Part shown: positions 15,735 through 24,648 of the stretch, in pieces
Layout: each line of letters begins with the position of its first letter
Numbering within the stretch: position 1 is the stretch's first letter
Notes under the pieces: model-generated
The model's database searches: none
The model's input: only the letters and a program-made list of their open reading frames with translations
Told to the model about the DNA's origin: nothing
Translations under genes and position numbers: made by a program
Assembly: GCF_947500995.1 (NCBI RefSeq)
Contig: NZ_CANMUA010000003.1
Location: forward strand, 248,001-312,000
DNA length: 64,000 nt
DNA from: an uncultured Serinicoccus sp.
GTDB taxonomy: Bacteria > Actinomycetota > Actinomycetes > Actinomycetales > Dermatophilaceae
Direction of reading: 5' to 3'

Positions 15735-17444
15735 ATGGCTGAGACCGCGACGACGTCGTCCGCACACCCCCTGCTCGACACCCACCGCGAGACCCTGGAG
15801 ACCGCCGCCCGGGCGCTGCGCGAGCGCAGCTACTACAGCCGCTACCCCGAGTCGCCCAGCCCCCGGGTGTATGGGGAGGGCGCTCCGGAGCGCGGTCAGC
15901 TCGCCCACCAGGAGACGCTCAACACGGACTTCGCCGGCCTCGCCGAGCAGCCCACCACCGGCGCCACGGCGGGCTCGGAGAAGAGCCCCTACGGCCCGAC
16001 GCTGGGCGTGCGCTACCCCCAGCTGGACGTCGACGCGGCGATGGCGGCGGCGCAGTCCGCCCTGCCCGCCTGGCGCGACGCCGGCGCCCGGGTCCGCGCG
16101 GCCGTGCTCACCGAGGTCATCGAGCGGATCAACGCGCGCTCGCACGAGATGGCGCACGCCGTCATGCACACCTCGGGTCAGCCCTTCGTCATGTCCTTCC
16201 AGGCCGGCGGCCCGCACGCGCAGGACCGGGCGCTGGAGGCGGTGGTCGTGGCGCTCGAGGAGCAGGAGCGCGTCCCCGCCACGGTGACCTGGGAGAAGCC
16301 GGCCAAGGGCGACCCGATCCGCATGCAGAAGGACTACCGCGTGGTCCCCCGCGGCGTGGCCCTCGTCATCGGCTGCAACACCTTCCCCACCTGGAACGCC
16401 TACCCGGGCATCTTCGCGTCCCTCGCGACCGGCAACCCGGTCGTCGTCAAGCCGCACCCGCAGGCGGTGCTCCCGCTCGCCATCACCGTGCAGGTCGCCC
16501 GCGAGGTGCTCGCCGAGGCGGGCTTCGACCCGGCCCTGGTCCAGCTGGCGGCCGAGGACGACGGCGGCACCCTCGCCAAGGACCTGGCGCTGCACCCGGC
16601 GGTGAAGATCATCGACTACACCGGGGGTCCGGGGTTCGGCCACTGGCTGGAGACCGAGGCCGCCGGCGCCGGCAAGCTCGTCTACACCGAGAAGGCCGGC
16701 CTCAACACCGTCGTCGTCGACTCCACCGACGACCTGCGGGGCATGCTCGGCAACCTCGCCTTCTCCTTCTCGCTCTACTCCGGCCAGATGTGCACCGCAC
16801 CGCAGAACGTCTACGTGCCCCCGACGGTGCGCACCGACGAGGGCGAGCTGAGCGCCGAGGAGTTCGCCGGCCGGCTGGGCGAGGCGATCAGCCGGTTCAC
16901 CGGTGATGACGCCAAGGCGGTCGAGATCCTCGGCGCCACGGTCAACGACGAGGTCCGCGGCCGGGCCACCGACATCCCCGCCCTGGCCGGACAGCTCGGC
17001 GGCGACGTCGTCCTCGACTCGCGCGCCGTGACCCACCCGAGCTACCCCGACGCCGTCGTCCGCACCCCCGCCCTCATCGGGGTCGACGCCGGCAACGAGG
17101 CGGCATACACGACCGAGTGCTTCGGGCCCGTCGCCTTCGTCGTGCGCACCGCCGACACGGGCGACTCGCTGCACCGCTTCGCGCAGACGGTCTCCGAGCA
17201 CGGCGGTATGACGGCGGCGGTCTACTCCACCGACGAGCAGGTGCTCGACGACGCGCGCGAGGCCGCGGCGGACGCCGGGGTGGCGCTCTCGGAGAACCTC
17301 ACCGGCCAGATCTTCGTCAACCAGACGGCGGCGTTCTCCGACTTCCACGGGACCGGGGCCAACCCCGCGGCCAACGCCGCCTACTCGGACGCCGCCTTCG
17401 TGGCCAACCGCTTCCGTGTCATCACCAGCCGGCGCCACGTCTGA
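15735..17444 (+). CDS. paaN: phenylacetic acid degradation protein PaaN (aldehyde dehydrogenase superfamily)
   Basis: Protein of 569 residues of the aldehyde dehydrogenase superfamily. The NAD-binding region shows VPRGVALVIGCNTFPTWNAY and IIDYTGGPGFGHWLE, and the probable catalytic cysteine lies in YSGQMCTAPQNVYV; the C-terminal ECFGPVAFVV is also typical. PaaN acts on the oxepin-CoA ring-opening/aldehyde step in phenylacetate catabolism, although the exact reaction of the stand-alone form is less certain. Start at ATG 15735 (MAETATTSS); the longer frame enters the upstream gene. It is separated from the other paa-like genes by the MerR and nuclease-like genes. Confidence 0.92.
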   Translation: MAETATTSSAHPLLDTHRETLETAARALRERSYYSRYPESPSPRVYGEGAPERGQLAHQETLNTDFAGLAEQPTTGATAGSEKSPYGPTLGVRYPQLDVDAAMAAAQSALPAWRDAGARVRAAVLTEVIERINARSHEMAHAVMHTSGQPFVMSFQAGGPHAQDRALEAVVVALEEQERVPATVTWEKPAKGDPIRMQKDYRVVPRGVALVIGCNTFPTWNAYPGIFASLATGNPVVVKPHPQAVLPLAITVQVAREVLAEAGFDPALVQLAAEDDGGTLAKDLALHPAVKIIDYTGGPGFGHWLETEAAGAGKLVYTEKAGLNTVVVDSTDDLRGMLGNLAFSFSLYSGQMCTAPQNVYVPPTVRTDEGELSAEEFAGRLGEAISRFTGDDAKAVEILGATVNDEVRGRATDIPALAGQLGGDVVLDSRAVTHPSYPDAVVRTPALIGVDAGNEAAYTTECFGPVAFVVRTADTGDSLHRFAQTVSEHGGMTAAVYSTDEQVLDDAREAAADAGVALSENLTGQIFVNQTAAFSDFHGTGANPAANAAYSDAAFVANRFRVITSRRHV

Positions 17445-17455
17445 GGCCTGAGGGT

Positions 17456-18328
17456 ATGCCGACCGCCGAGCGCCCCTCCCCGTCACCGACCGGCGACGGG
17501 GACGCGGGGGCGGGTCGCGTCGCCCCGGAGGGCCAGACGCCCGCCGAGGCCGAGCCCGCCGCCGTCCGGCTGCGCGCCGTGACCGACGGCGTGGTCATGC
17601 TCGCCGGGCTGTCCGGGCTGCGGGGCCGGGACCCCGACGAGGCCGTCCTGGCGCTGCTGGCCCTGGTGGAGCAGGCGTTCACCGCCGGCCGGCACCGGGT
17701 GGAGGCGGAGGTCCGCGCCGACGACGTCGAGACCCGGCGCACCCTGCAGCGCGCCGGCCTGCGCCCGGAGGGGGTGAGCCGCGGGCGGGGCACGAACGGC
17801 CGGGGCGTGCCCGTGGACCTGCTGCGCCTGGCGCGCCTCGTCGACGACCCGGCGCCGGGCGAACCCGGCGCCTTCCTCGGCATGCTCAACGCCACGCTGC
17901 CGCGCAAGCGGCTCATCGCCCAGGGCCTCGTCCGCGACGACCAGGGCCGGGTCCTGCTCTGCGAGCTGACCTACAAGACCGACTGGGACCTGCCGGGCGG
18001 GGTCGTCGACCCCCGCGAGTCGCCCCGCCAGACGATCCGGCGCGAGGTGCGCGAGGAGCTGGGTGTCGACCTGCCCGTCGGCGACCTGCTCACCGTCAAC
18101 TGGCTGCCGCCCTACCGGCAGTGGGACGACGCGCTGCTGCTCGTGCACGACCTCGGCACCCACCCCGACCTCGCCGAACGGGCCTCGCTGCAGCGCAGCG
18201 AGCTGCGCGCGGTCCACTGGGTGCGGCCCGAGGACGTCGACGAGCACGTCGCGCCCTACGTCGCACGGCACCTGCGCTCGGTGCTCGCCGACGGCCCCGG
18301 CGAGCTGGAGGACGGGCTGCCGGTCTGA
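17456..18328 (+). CDS. NUDIX hydrolase with N-terminal GNAT-like segment
   Basis: Protein of 290 residues. The C-terminal half has a full NUDIX box, GGVVDPRESPRQTIRREVRE ELG, which hydrolyses nucleoside diphosphate-linked compounds with Mg2+. The N-terminal part (about 35-125) ends VETRRTLQRAGLRPEGVSRG, which matches the end of GNAT acetyltransferases (neighbour-residue loop and AGF-x-x-EG), but the acetyl-CoA-binding core is not complete, so I read it as a GNAT-derived domain fused to NUDIX. ATG 17456 lies in a GTATGCC motif and 12 bp after paaN, so co-transcription is likely. Confidence 0.85.
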   Translation: MPTAERPSPSPTGDGDAGAGRVAPEGQTPAEAEPAAVRLRAVTDGVVMLAGLSGLRGRDPDEAVLALLALVEQAFTAGRHRVEAEVRADDVETRRTLQRAGLRPEGVSRGRGTNGRGVPVDLLRLARLVDDPAPGEPGAFLGMLNATLPRKRLIAQGLVRDDQGRVLLCELTYKTDWDLPGGVVDPRESPRQTIRREVREELGVDLPVGDLLTVNWLPPYRQWDDALLLVHDLGTHPDLAERASLQRSELRAVHWVRPEDVDEHVAPYVARHLRSVLADGPGELEDGLPV

Positions 18329-18366
18329 GGGGTGCGGCCGCGACCGGCGGCTGGCAGGATGCGCGC

Positions 18367-19395
18367 ATGACCACCGCCGCGCGTCCCGTGCAGACCGCCC
18401 GCACCACCACCGCCGTCCGGGAGGCGGGCGACCCCGCCGCGCCGACCCTGGTGCTCATCCACGGCAACGTCTCCTCCTCGGCCTTCTTCGACCGGCTCAT
18501 CGACGACCTCTCCACCGACCACCACGTCCTCGCGCCCGACTACCGGGGCTACGGCGACTCCGCCCGCGCGACCATCGACGCCACCCGCGGCGTCGCCGAC
18601 CTCTCCGACGACGTCGCGGCCCTGCTCGACACCCTGGGGGTCGAGGGCGCCGTGGACGTGCTGGGCTGGTCGGCCGGCGGCAACGTCGCGCTGCAGCTGG
18701 CGACGGACCACCCGCACCGGGTGCGGCGCGTCGTGCTGGAGGCGCCCGGCAGCCCGTTCGGCTTCGGCGGCAGCACCGGTCTCGACGGCCGTCCGGTGGC
18801 CGACGACTTCGCGGGCAGCGGCGGCGGCACCGCCAACCCGGCGTTCTGCGAGGCCCTCCGGGCGGGGGACCGGGGCGAGGAGCCGACGAGCCCGCGGACC
18901 ACCCTGCGTGCCTTCTACGTCAAGCCCGGGTTCACCTTCGCGCCCGAGGTGGAGGAGGCATACCTGGACGCGATGCTGCAGGCCTTCGTCGGCGACGACG
19001 TCTACCCCGGCGACACGACGACCAGCGAGAACTGGCCCGGCGTCGCCCCCGGGACGACCGGGATGAACAACGCGCTGTCGCCGAAGTACCTCGACCAGTC
19101 CGGCTTCGCCGACCTCGACCCCGCCCCGCCGGTGCTGTGGATCCGCGGCGACGCCGACCAGATCGTCTCCGACACCTCGATGTTCGACCTCGCCCAGCTG
19201 GGGAGGCTCGGCGCGGTGCCCGGCTACCCGGGGGAGGACGTCTGCCCGACGCAGCCGATGGTGAGCCAGGTGCGGGCGGTGCTCGAGCGGGCGGGCGCGT
19301 TCACCGAGGTGGTCTACGAGGACTGCGGGCACAGCCCGCACCTGGAGCACCCGGAGCGCTTCGCCGCCGACGTCCGGGCCTTCCTGCAGGGCTGA
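18367..19395 (+). CDS. alpha/beta hydrolase
   Basis: Hydrolase of 342 residues with oxyanion motif LIHGNVSSS (about residues 35-43), nucleophile elbow GWSAGGNVA (Ser about 102), acid in RGDADQIVS and catalytic His in CGHSPHLEHPERF. This is the classic catalytic triad of esterase/epoxide hydrolase/haloalkane-type enzymes; substrate cannot be inferred. A long cap region (about 135-250) lies between strands 6 and 7. Start ATG 18367, 38 bp after the NUDIX gene. Confidence 0.88.
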   Translation: MTTAARPVQTARTTTAVREAGDPAAPTLVLIHGNVSSSAFFDRLIDDLSTDHHVLAPDYRGYGDSARATIDATRGVADLSDDVAALLDTLGVEGAVDVLGWSAGGNVALQLATDHPHRVRRVVLEAPGSPFGFGGSTGLDGRPVADDFAGSGGGTANPAFCEALRAGDRGEEPTSPRTTLRAFYVKPGFTFAPEVEEAYLDAMLQAFVGDDVYPGDTTTSENWPGVAPGTTGMNNALSPKYLDQSGFADLDPAPPVLWIRGDADQIVSDTSMFDLAQLGRLGAVPGYPGEDVCPTQPMVSQVRAVLERAGAFTEVVYEDCGHSPHLEHPERFAADVRAFLQG

Positions 19396-19402
19396 CCTGC
19401 CC

Positions 19403-19452
19403 TTCTGGACCTCGGTTTCTGGGCGACGGGTCCCAGAAACCTATGTCCAGAA
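19403..19452. terminator. two-part hairpin at convergent junction
   Basis: Outer arms TTCTGGAC (19403-19410) and GTCCAGAA (19445-19452), a symmetric 3x3 internal loop, and inner arms GGTTTCTGGG (19414-19423) and CCCAGAAACC (19432-19441) are perfectly complementary. It occupies the gap between the hydrolase and the deoD stop codons and should end transcription from both sides. The same stem / 3x3 loop / stem layout occurs in the 39-bp repeat at 37604 and 41415. Confidence 0.75.
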
Positions 19453-19469
19453 CGTGGGTATGCCGTGCG

Positions 19470-20189
19470 CTAGGCGGGCAGCGGCGTCGCCAGCGCGGCG
19501 TCGAGGGCGATCGTGACCATGTCGGCGAAGGTCTGCTCGCGCTCCTGGGCGCTGGTCTCCTCGCCGGTGACGATGTGGTCGGAGACGGTGCACACCGCCA
19601 GCGCCTGCCGGCCGTGCTGCGCGGCGAGGGTGTAGATCTCGGCGGCCTCCATCTCGACCGCGACGACGCCGTACTCCACGACCTTCTGAGTGAGCTCGGG
19701 GCGGGCGTGGTAGAAGCTGTCCGAGGAGAAGACGGTCCCCACCAGGTGCGGCGCGCCGGCCGCCTCGGCCGCCTCCACCGCGGCGCGCAGCAGACCGAAG
19801 TCGGCGGTGGCCGGGTAGTGGTAGCCGCCGAAGCGCAGGCTGTTCATCGAGCTGTCCGTCGCCGCCGCCTGCGCCAGGACCACGTCACGCACCGCGAGCC
19901 GCTCGGTGAGCGCCCCGCAGGAGCCGACCCGGACCAGCTGCTGCACGTCGTACTCGCTGATGAGCTCGTTGACGTAGATCGACGCGGACGGCTGCCCCAT
20001 GCCGGTGCCCTGGACCGAGACGCGCTCGCCGCGGTAGGTGCCGGTGAAGCCGAGCATGCCGCGCACCTCGGAGTAGCAGACCGCGTCGTCGAGGAAGTTC
20101 TCGGCGATCCAGCGGGCGCGCAGCGGGTCGCCGGGCAGCAGGACACGTGGGGCGATCTGGCCGGGCTCGGCGGCGATGTGGGTGCTCAC
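19470..20189 (-). CDS. deoD: purine-nucleoside phosphorylase, DeoD type
   Basis: Enzyme of 239 residues, the exact usual length of hexameric DeoD, which splits purine (deoxy)nucleosides with phosphate in salvage. Visible motifs are [18 protein letters not shown] (N-terminal phosphate site), [20 protein letters not shown], and [15 protein letters not shown] with the substrate-binding Glu-Met-Glu, then the catalytic Asp in TVSDHI. GTG 20189 is chosen because it gives the standard N-terminus STHIAAEPG; the track ORF extends into a Pro/Arg-rich leader. Confidence 0.93.
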   Translation of the reverse strand: MSTHIAAEPGQIAPRVLLPGDPLRARWIAENFLDDAVCYSEVRGMLGFTGTYRGERVSVQGTGMGQPSASIYVNELISEYDVQQLVRVGSCGALTERLAVRDVVLAQAAATDSSMNSLRFGGYHYPATADFGLLRAAVEAAEAAGAPHLVGTVFSSDSFYHARPELTQKVVEYGVVAVEMEAAEIYTLAAQHGRQALAVCTVSDHIVTGEETSAQEREQTFADMVTIALDAALATPLPA

Positions 20190-20323
20190 GCCCCACAGGG
20201 TAGGCGCTCGCGGCCCGCGCGTCCCACCCCCGCGCAGCCCCAGGCACCCGCTGCCGGCCGGCTCGGCTCTCATCGTCCTCTCCTCTGGGCGTGGTGGGGT
20301 CGGTCCCGTCGGAAGGAGGAGGT

Positions 20324-21508
20324 ATGCCGGAACCGACGTCCCGTGACCCGGTGCGCCGCGGCGCGCGCCCACGTCCGAGGGTGGCGGGCCGGGTGCGAGG
20401 TGCGGCGGTCCGGCTCCGTGGCGCCGGGGGCCGTGCGCGCAGGGCCTGGCGGAGCGCCCGGGCGCGACGTGCAGCCTGGCGGGCCGACCCGCACGTCGTG
20501 GCCCTGGACCTCGTCCGGCAGGTCGAGCGCGTCGCTCCTGCCCTGCCCCGGCGAAACCTCTCGCGCACCTTCGTCGCGGACGGCCGGGCGCTGCTGCCGG
20601 CACCGGCCCCGGAGCTGGTCAGCAGCCTCCTCCCGGCGGCACCGGCACCGGCGACCGGGGCCGAGCGGCTCGCCGCACCGGTGGCGGCGGACGCCGTGGT
20701 GCTGGCCAAGTTCGCGCTGCTCGGCGGGGTCAAGTTGCGGGCGGCCTACGCCTCCGGCCGGCTGACCCTGGCGGTCGACGGGTCGGGGGACCTCGCCCGG
20801 CAGGGCCGGATCCGCGCCTCCCACCAGGTGGTGGGGGCCTGCGACCCCGCCCTCATCCCCCCGCTCGTCGCCCACGGGGTGCTGCCGGGTGGAGCCTGCT
20901 GGCTGGTCGAGGGGTGGGTGGACGGCGCGCCGTTGGCCACCGGCGTCTCGCTGGCGGCCGCGGCGGCCGAGCTGCTGGAACGGCTGCGCGGGGTGCACGT
21001 CGGGCACGGCGTCGAGCAGCTGCGGCTGGTCGACTGGTGGGACGCCCCGCGGCAGGAGCAGTGGCAGGAGACGGTGGAGACCGGCATCGTGCCTCCTCTC
21101 GTCGCCGACGTCGTCGAGGGCCTCCTGGCGGCTGGCGGCACGGTCGCCACGTCGTGGTGCCACGGCGACCTCGTCGCCTCCACCGTGCTGCGCACCCCCG
21201 CGGGCCTGGTGCTCGTGGACTGGGAGCGCGCGGGGGTCGCGCCGGTCATGCTCGACGCCGCCCGGCTGCACCTCTTCTCCGGCGACCCCGGACGCACCCT
21301 CGGCGAGATCCACGCCGGCTGGGCGTGGCCCCTGGCTCCCGGCGAGCTGGGTCACGCCCAGCAGCTGGCGCTCGCGCACGCCTTCCAGCTCAGTGCCTAC
21401 GCCCTGCGGCGCGCGGGGCTGGAGGGGCACCCGCGCAGCGCGGTCTACCAGCGGCAGGCCGGGCGCTCCGTGCAGCGGCTGGCGCAGGTCCTCGACCTGC
21501 CGGTGTGA
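20324..21508 (+). CDS. APH/choline-kinase-like phosphotransferase family protein
   Basis: Protein of 394 residues. A basic N-terminal 60 residues precede a kinase-like fold; the C-terminal lobe has [20 protein letters not shown] followed by [20 protein letters not shown], equivalent to the Brenner HxD and DxE motifs of aminoglycoside/homoserine kinases. The usual Asn five residues after HGD is a Thr here, so activity is questionable. ATG 20324 is preceded by AAGGAGGAGG, a strong ribosome site. No substrate can be assigned. Confidence 0.65.
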   Translation: MPEPTSRDPVRRGARPRPRVAGRVRGAAVRLRGAGGRARRAWRSARARRAAWRADPHVVALDLVRQVERVAPALPRRNLSRTFVADGRALLPAPAPELVSSLLPAAPAPATGAERLAAPVAADAVVLAKFALLGGVKLRAAYASGRLTLAVDGSGDLARQGRIRASHQVVGACDPALIPPLVAHGVLPGGACWLVEGWVDGAPLATGVSLAAAAAELLERLRGVHVGHGVEQLRLVDWWDAPRQEQWQETVETGIVPPLVADVVEGLLAAGGTVATSWCHGDLVASTVLRTPAGLVLVDWERAGVAPVMLDAARLHLFSGDPGRTLGEIHAGWAWPLAPGELGHAQQLALAHAFQLSAYALRRAGLEGHPRSAVYQRQAGRSVQRLAQVLDLPV

Positions 21509-21531
21509 CGTCGCGCAGGTACCGTCGAGCC

Positions 21532-22722
21532 ATGGGTGACCACCGGTTCAGGGGCCGTGCCCTGCTGCTGCTCGCGGCCCTGCCGCTCGCGCTCGGCGGA
21601 TGCGCGACCGGCTCGGGCGAGGACGGCTCGGGCGAGGACGCCGCGGCGGGGGGCTCCCCAGCTGCCGCCGACGCCGGCGACGCGGGCCCGACGCTGGACG
21701 TCGAGGTCGTCGCCGACGGGCTGGCGCTGCCGTGGGACGTGCAGCTGCTGCCCGGCGGCACCCCGCTGGTGACCGAGCGCGGGGGCCGCCTGCTGGCGCT
21801 GGAGGACGGCCAGGTGCGGGAGGTCGCGATCGACCTCCCCGACCTCTTCGTCGGCTCCGAGTCCGGGCTCATGGGGATGGCGCTCTCGCCGGAGGGTGAC
21901 ACGGCATACCTCTGCCACGCGACGCAGTCCGGCGGGCAGCCGCAGGACGTCCGGGTCACCCGGTGGACCCTCGACGACGGCGCGACCGGCGCGAGCGCCG
22001 ACGGCGTGGTGGTGGACGGTATGCCGATCACCTCCGGGCGGCACGGCGGGTGCCGGCTGCTGCTGGAGGACGACACGCTCTACGTCGGCACGGGGGACGC
22101 GGCCGACGAGACCAACCCGCAGTCGCTGGACTCCCTCGGCGGCAAGGTGCTGGCGGTGACACCCGAGGGGGAGCCGCTGGCGGACGCGCCGTTCGTCGAC
22201 GGCGACCCGCGGATCCTCACCTACGGCCACCGCAACGTTCAGGGGCTCGCCGCGCAGCCGGGCAGCGGCACGATCTGGTCGGTGGAGCACGGCTCGTCGG
22301 TCGACGACGAGGTCAACGTGCTGGAGCCGGGGGCGAACTACGGCTGGGCGCCGGGCCCGGGCTACGACGAGTCGGTGCCGATGACCGACACCGACCGCTT
22401 CCCCGAGGCGGTCGAGGCGGCGTGGAGCAGCGGTGACCGGACGCACGCGACGAGCGGTGCCGCCTTCCTCGAGGGCGAGCAGTGGGGCGCCTGGGAGGGG
22501 TCGCTCGCCGTCGCCGAGCTCAAGGACTCCGGCGTCGGCGTGCTGCGGGTGGACGGCGAGGAGGTCGTCGGCGAGGACCGGATGGCCGAGCTCGAGGGCG
22601 ACTACGGCCGGCTGCGCTCGCTCACCCTGGACGACGACGGGGCGCTGTGGGTGACCACCTCGAACGGCGAGGGCGACGTCGTCCTCCGCGTCACCCCCCG
22701 GCCCGCACCGGACACGCGCTAG
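21532..22722 (+). CDS. PQQ-type glucose/sorbosone dehydrogenase-like lipoprotein
   Basis: Exported protein of 396 residues. The N-terminus is a lipoprotein signal (RALLLLAALPLALGGCATG, lipobox LGGC with Cys about 23) followed by a Gly/Ser/Asp-rich linker, then the six-bladed propeller of soluble glucose dehydrogenase-like proteins (LALPWDVQLLPGGTPLVTER, the ILTYGHRNVQGLA site and PGANYGWA). These enzymes oxidise sugars with bound PQQ, though many actinobacterial members are uncharacterised. The last residues (RPAPDTR) are encoded by the first unit of a 22-bp repeat. Confidence 0.86.
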   Translation: MGDHRFRGRALLLLAALPLALGGCATGSGEDGSGEDAAAGGSPAAADAGDAGPTLDVEVVADGLALPWDVQLLPGGTPLVTERGGRLLALEDGQVREVAIDLPDLFVGSESGLMGMALSPEGDTAYLCHATQSGGQPQDVRVTRWTLDDGATGASADGVVVDGMPITSGRHGGCRLLLEDDTLYVGTGDAADETNPQSLDSLGGKVLAVTPEGEPLADAPFVDGDPRILTYGHRNVQGLAAQPGSGTIWSVEHGSSVDDEVNVLEPGANYGWAPGPGYDESVPMTDTDRFPEAVEAAWSSGDRTHATSGAAFLEGEQWGAWEGSLAVAELKDSGVGVLRVDGEEVVGEDRMAELEGDYGRLRSLTLDDDGALWVTTSNGEGDVVLRVTPRPAPDTR

Positions 22723-22877
22723 GACCGCACCGGACGCGCCATCAGACCACACCGGACGCGCGGTCAGACCACACCGGACGCACAGTCAGACCACACCGGA
22801 CGCGCGGTCAGACCACACCGGACGCGCGGTCAGACCACACCGGACGCGCGGTCAGACCACACCGGACCCACGGTCAG
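22706..22877. repeat. 22-bp tandem repeat spanning convergent stop codons (8 units)
   Basis: Units beginning CACCGGACGCGCGGTCAG start at 22706, 22728, 22750, 22772, 22794, 22816, 22838 and 22860, exactly 22 bp apart. The first unit contains the TAG stop (22720-22722) of the sugar-dehydrogenase-like gene, and the last one supplies the stop of the glycosyltransferase on the other strand (22874-22876). No non-repetitive intergenic sequence remains. The same unit and period recur at 54227. There are no unique spacers, so it is not a CRISPR array. Confidence 0.9.
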
Positions 22878-24112
22878 CCCCAGAGGGCCGCCTCGATGCG
22901 GTCTGCCGCGCGCTCGACGCCCCGCTCGGCGCGCACCCGGGCGCCGACCAGCGCGGCCTGGCGCCGCACCGGCGAGCCGGCGGTGGTGGTGAACGCCTGC
23001 CGCAGCGCCTCGACCGAGGTATGCCCGACGGCGACCGGTCGCGCCCCGGCGCCCACCTCGTGCACGCGGCGCCCGAAGAACGGCTGGTCCAGCGCGAACG
23101 GCACGACGACCTGCGGCACCCCGGAGCGCAGCGCCTCGGCGGTCGTCCCCGCGCCGCCGTGGTGGACGACGGCGGCCATCCGGGGGAAGAGGAGGTCGTG
23201 CGGGGCGCCGTCGACGAAGAGGACGCGCTCGTCATACCCCTCCGGCAGGCCGGTGCCCCGCAGCGCCACGACGCGGTGCCCCGCCGCGAGGGCGCCCTCG
23301 ACGGCGTGCCCCAGCGCCTCGCGGGTCTGGGGCAGGCTCTGGCTGCCGAAGCCGGCGTAGACCGGCGCGGACCCGGCCCCGAGGAAGCCCTCGAGCTCGG
23401 GACCGAGCCCGGTGCCCGCCGGGGAGTCGCGGAAGGGGTAGCCGGTCAGCACGATGCGCCGTCCGCTCACCCGACGCGGCGCGATCACCTGCGGGGTGTG
23501 GGCGACGAACGCCGGCACGCCGAGGGTGTGCCGTGCCGCCCGCACCCCGGAGCCGCGCGGCACCCCGCGGTCGGCGAGGGCGGCGGAGACGGGTGAGCCC
23601 ATCGCCATGGCCGGCCGCAGCGCCCGCAGCCCGTCGAGGAGGTTGCGGGCGGACCGGCCGGGCCGGGTGGTGAACATGCTCGCGTCGCCCCAGGTCGAGG
23701 GCAGCGCGGGGACGAAGAGCATGAGCGTGTGCGGTCGGGGGTCGCGGGCCGCGAGCTGGCCGGCCCACCCGAAGGTGAGCGCGGTGGACACGACCGCGTC
23801 GTAGCGGGGCCACAGGTCGAGCAGCACCCGCGCGAGCTCGGGCGCCATGGCCTCGGCCTGGTGGCGCAGCGCGGCGACCTGCCGGCCGATGTCGGCGCCG
23901 GCCATGATCTGGGCGACCGTCCCCTCGCGGTAGATCCGCATGGCGTCGACGCGGACCTCCTCGAGGTCCAGCCCCGCCTCGTGGATGCTCCGGGCGAAGT
24001 CGCTGGAGGCCGTGACCCCGACCTGGTGACCGCGTGAGCGCAGCTCCTGGCCCACCGCGAGGACCGGCTGGTAGTCGCCCCGGCTGCCCCCGGCCAGGAT
24101 CGCGATCCGCAT
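22874..24112 (-). CDS. glycosyltransferase, MGT/UGT (GT1) type
   Basis: Protein of 412 residues of the GT-B fold. N-terminal MRIAILAGGSRGDYQPVLAV is the acceptor-domain start and the C-terminal signature PRMAAVVHHGGAGTTAEALR SGVPQVVVPFALDQPFFG binds the NDP-sugar; the DQ pair contacts the sugar. GT1 enzymes of this kind glycosylate lipids, sterols, carotenoids or antibiotics. There is no adjacent biosynthetic cluster, so the acceptor is unknown. It is transcribed divergently from the OsmC-like gene at 24185. Confidence 0.88.
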   Translation of the reverse strand: MRIAILAGGSRGDYQPVLAVGQELRSRGHQVGVTASSDFARSIHEAGLDLEEVRVDAMRIYREGTVAQIMAGADIGRQVAALRHQAEAMAPELARVLLDLWPRYDAVVSTALTFGWAGQLAARDPRPHTLMLFVPALPSTWGDASMFTTRPGRSARNLLDGLRALRPAMAMGSPVSAALADRGVPRGSGVRAARHTLGVPAFVAHTPQVIAPRRVSGRRIVLTGYPFRDSPAGTGLGPELEGFLGAGSAPVYAGFGSQSLPQTREALGHAVEGALAAGHRVVALRGTGLPEGYDERVLFVDGAPHDLLFPRMAAVVHHGGAGTTAEALRSGVPQVVVPFALDQPFFGRRVHEVGAGARPVAVGHTSVEALRQAFTTTAGSPVRRQAALVGARVRAERGVERAADRIEAALWG

Positions 24113-24184
24113 GCCCCATCCTCGCAGGAGGACCCGTCGGCCGACGCCGGCGGGGAGCCTCGCCGCAGGAGTACGGTCGGCGCC

Positions 24185-24574
24185 ATGGACCTGTCACCCC
24201 TGGGGGTGCGTGCCACGGCGGGCACGTTGCGCGCCGCCGACGGGATCGTGCTCGCCCACGCGTGGACGGACGAGGGCGTCGTCGCCGGTCCGGCGACCAA
24301 CGGGGCGCAGCTGCTGCACCTGTCGGTGGCGCTCTGCGTGCTCAACGACACCTACCGGGAGGCGCAGACCCTCGGCATCCAGGTGGACGGGGTCGCGGTC
24401 GCCGCCGACGGCGGCTTCGACGACGACTGGCGCTCGACCGGGGTGAGGTATGCCGTCCGGCTCGACGCGCGCGCGTCCGCGGCGGACCGGACCCGGCTGG
24501 TCGAGCGGGTGGACGCCGTCGCGGAGATCCCGCGGGCGCTGCGGCACGGGGCGCCGGTGAGCAGGGTCGACTGA
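24185..24574 (+). CDS. OsmC-like family protein
   Basis: Protein of 129 residues that follows the second half of the OsmC fold: GPATNGAQLLHLSVALCVLN (with the peroxidatic-type Cys in the central helix) and a C-terminal EIPRALRHGAPV. It lacks the usual second reactive cysteine (SCPV-type) seen in the OsmC at 31298, so peroxidase activity is doubtful. It starts at ATG 24185 in a 72-bp divergent gap. Confidence 0.65.
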   Translation: MDLSPLGVRATAGTLRAADGIVLAHAWTDEGVVAGPATNGAQLLHLSVALCVLNDTYREAQTLGIQVDGVAVAADGGFDDDWRSTGVRYAVRLDARASAADRTRLVERVDAVAEIPRALRHGAPVSRVD

Positions 24575-24648
24575 CGGCCCCGGGCGCGACCGCCCCGGCC
24601 GACCCCTAGGCTGGCGGCACCCACCCCCACCGTCAGTAGAGGACCCCC

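Noticed and set aside
15519-17486. 655-residue minus-strand ORF across paaN
   Set aside because: Shadow of paaN: low-complexity Gly/Arg/His/Val protein without motifs, while the plus frame encodes a full aldehyde dehydrogenase-type protein.
22706-22877. Possible CRISPR array (regular short repeats)
   Set aside because: Units follow each other directly at 22-bp period with no unique spacers, and no cas genes are present; the first and last units are coding.
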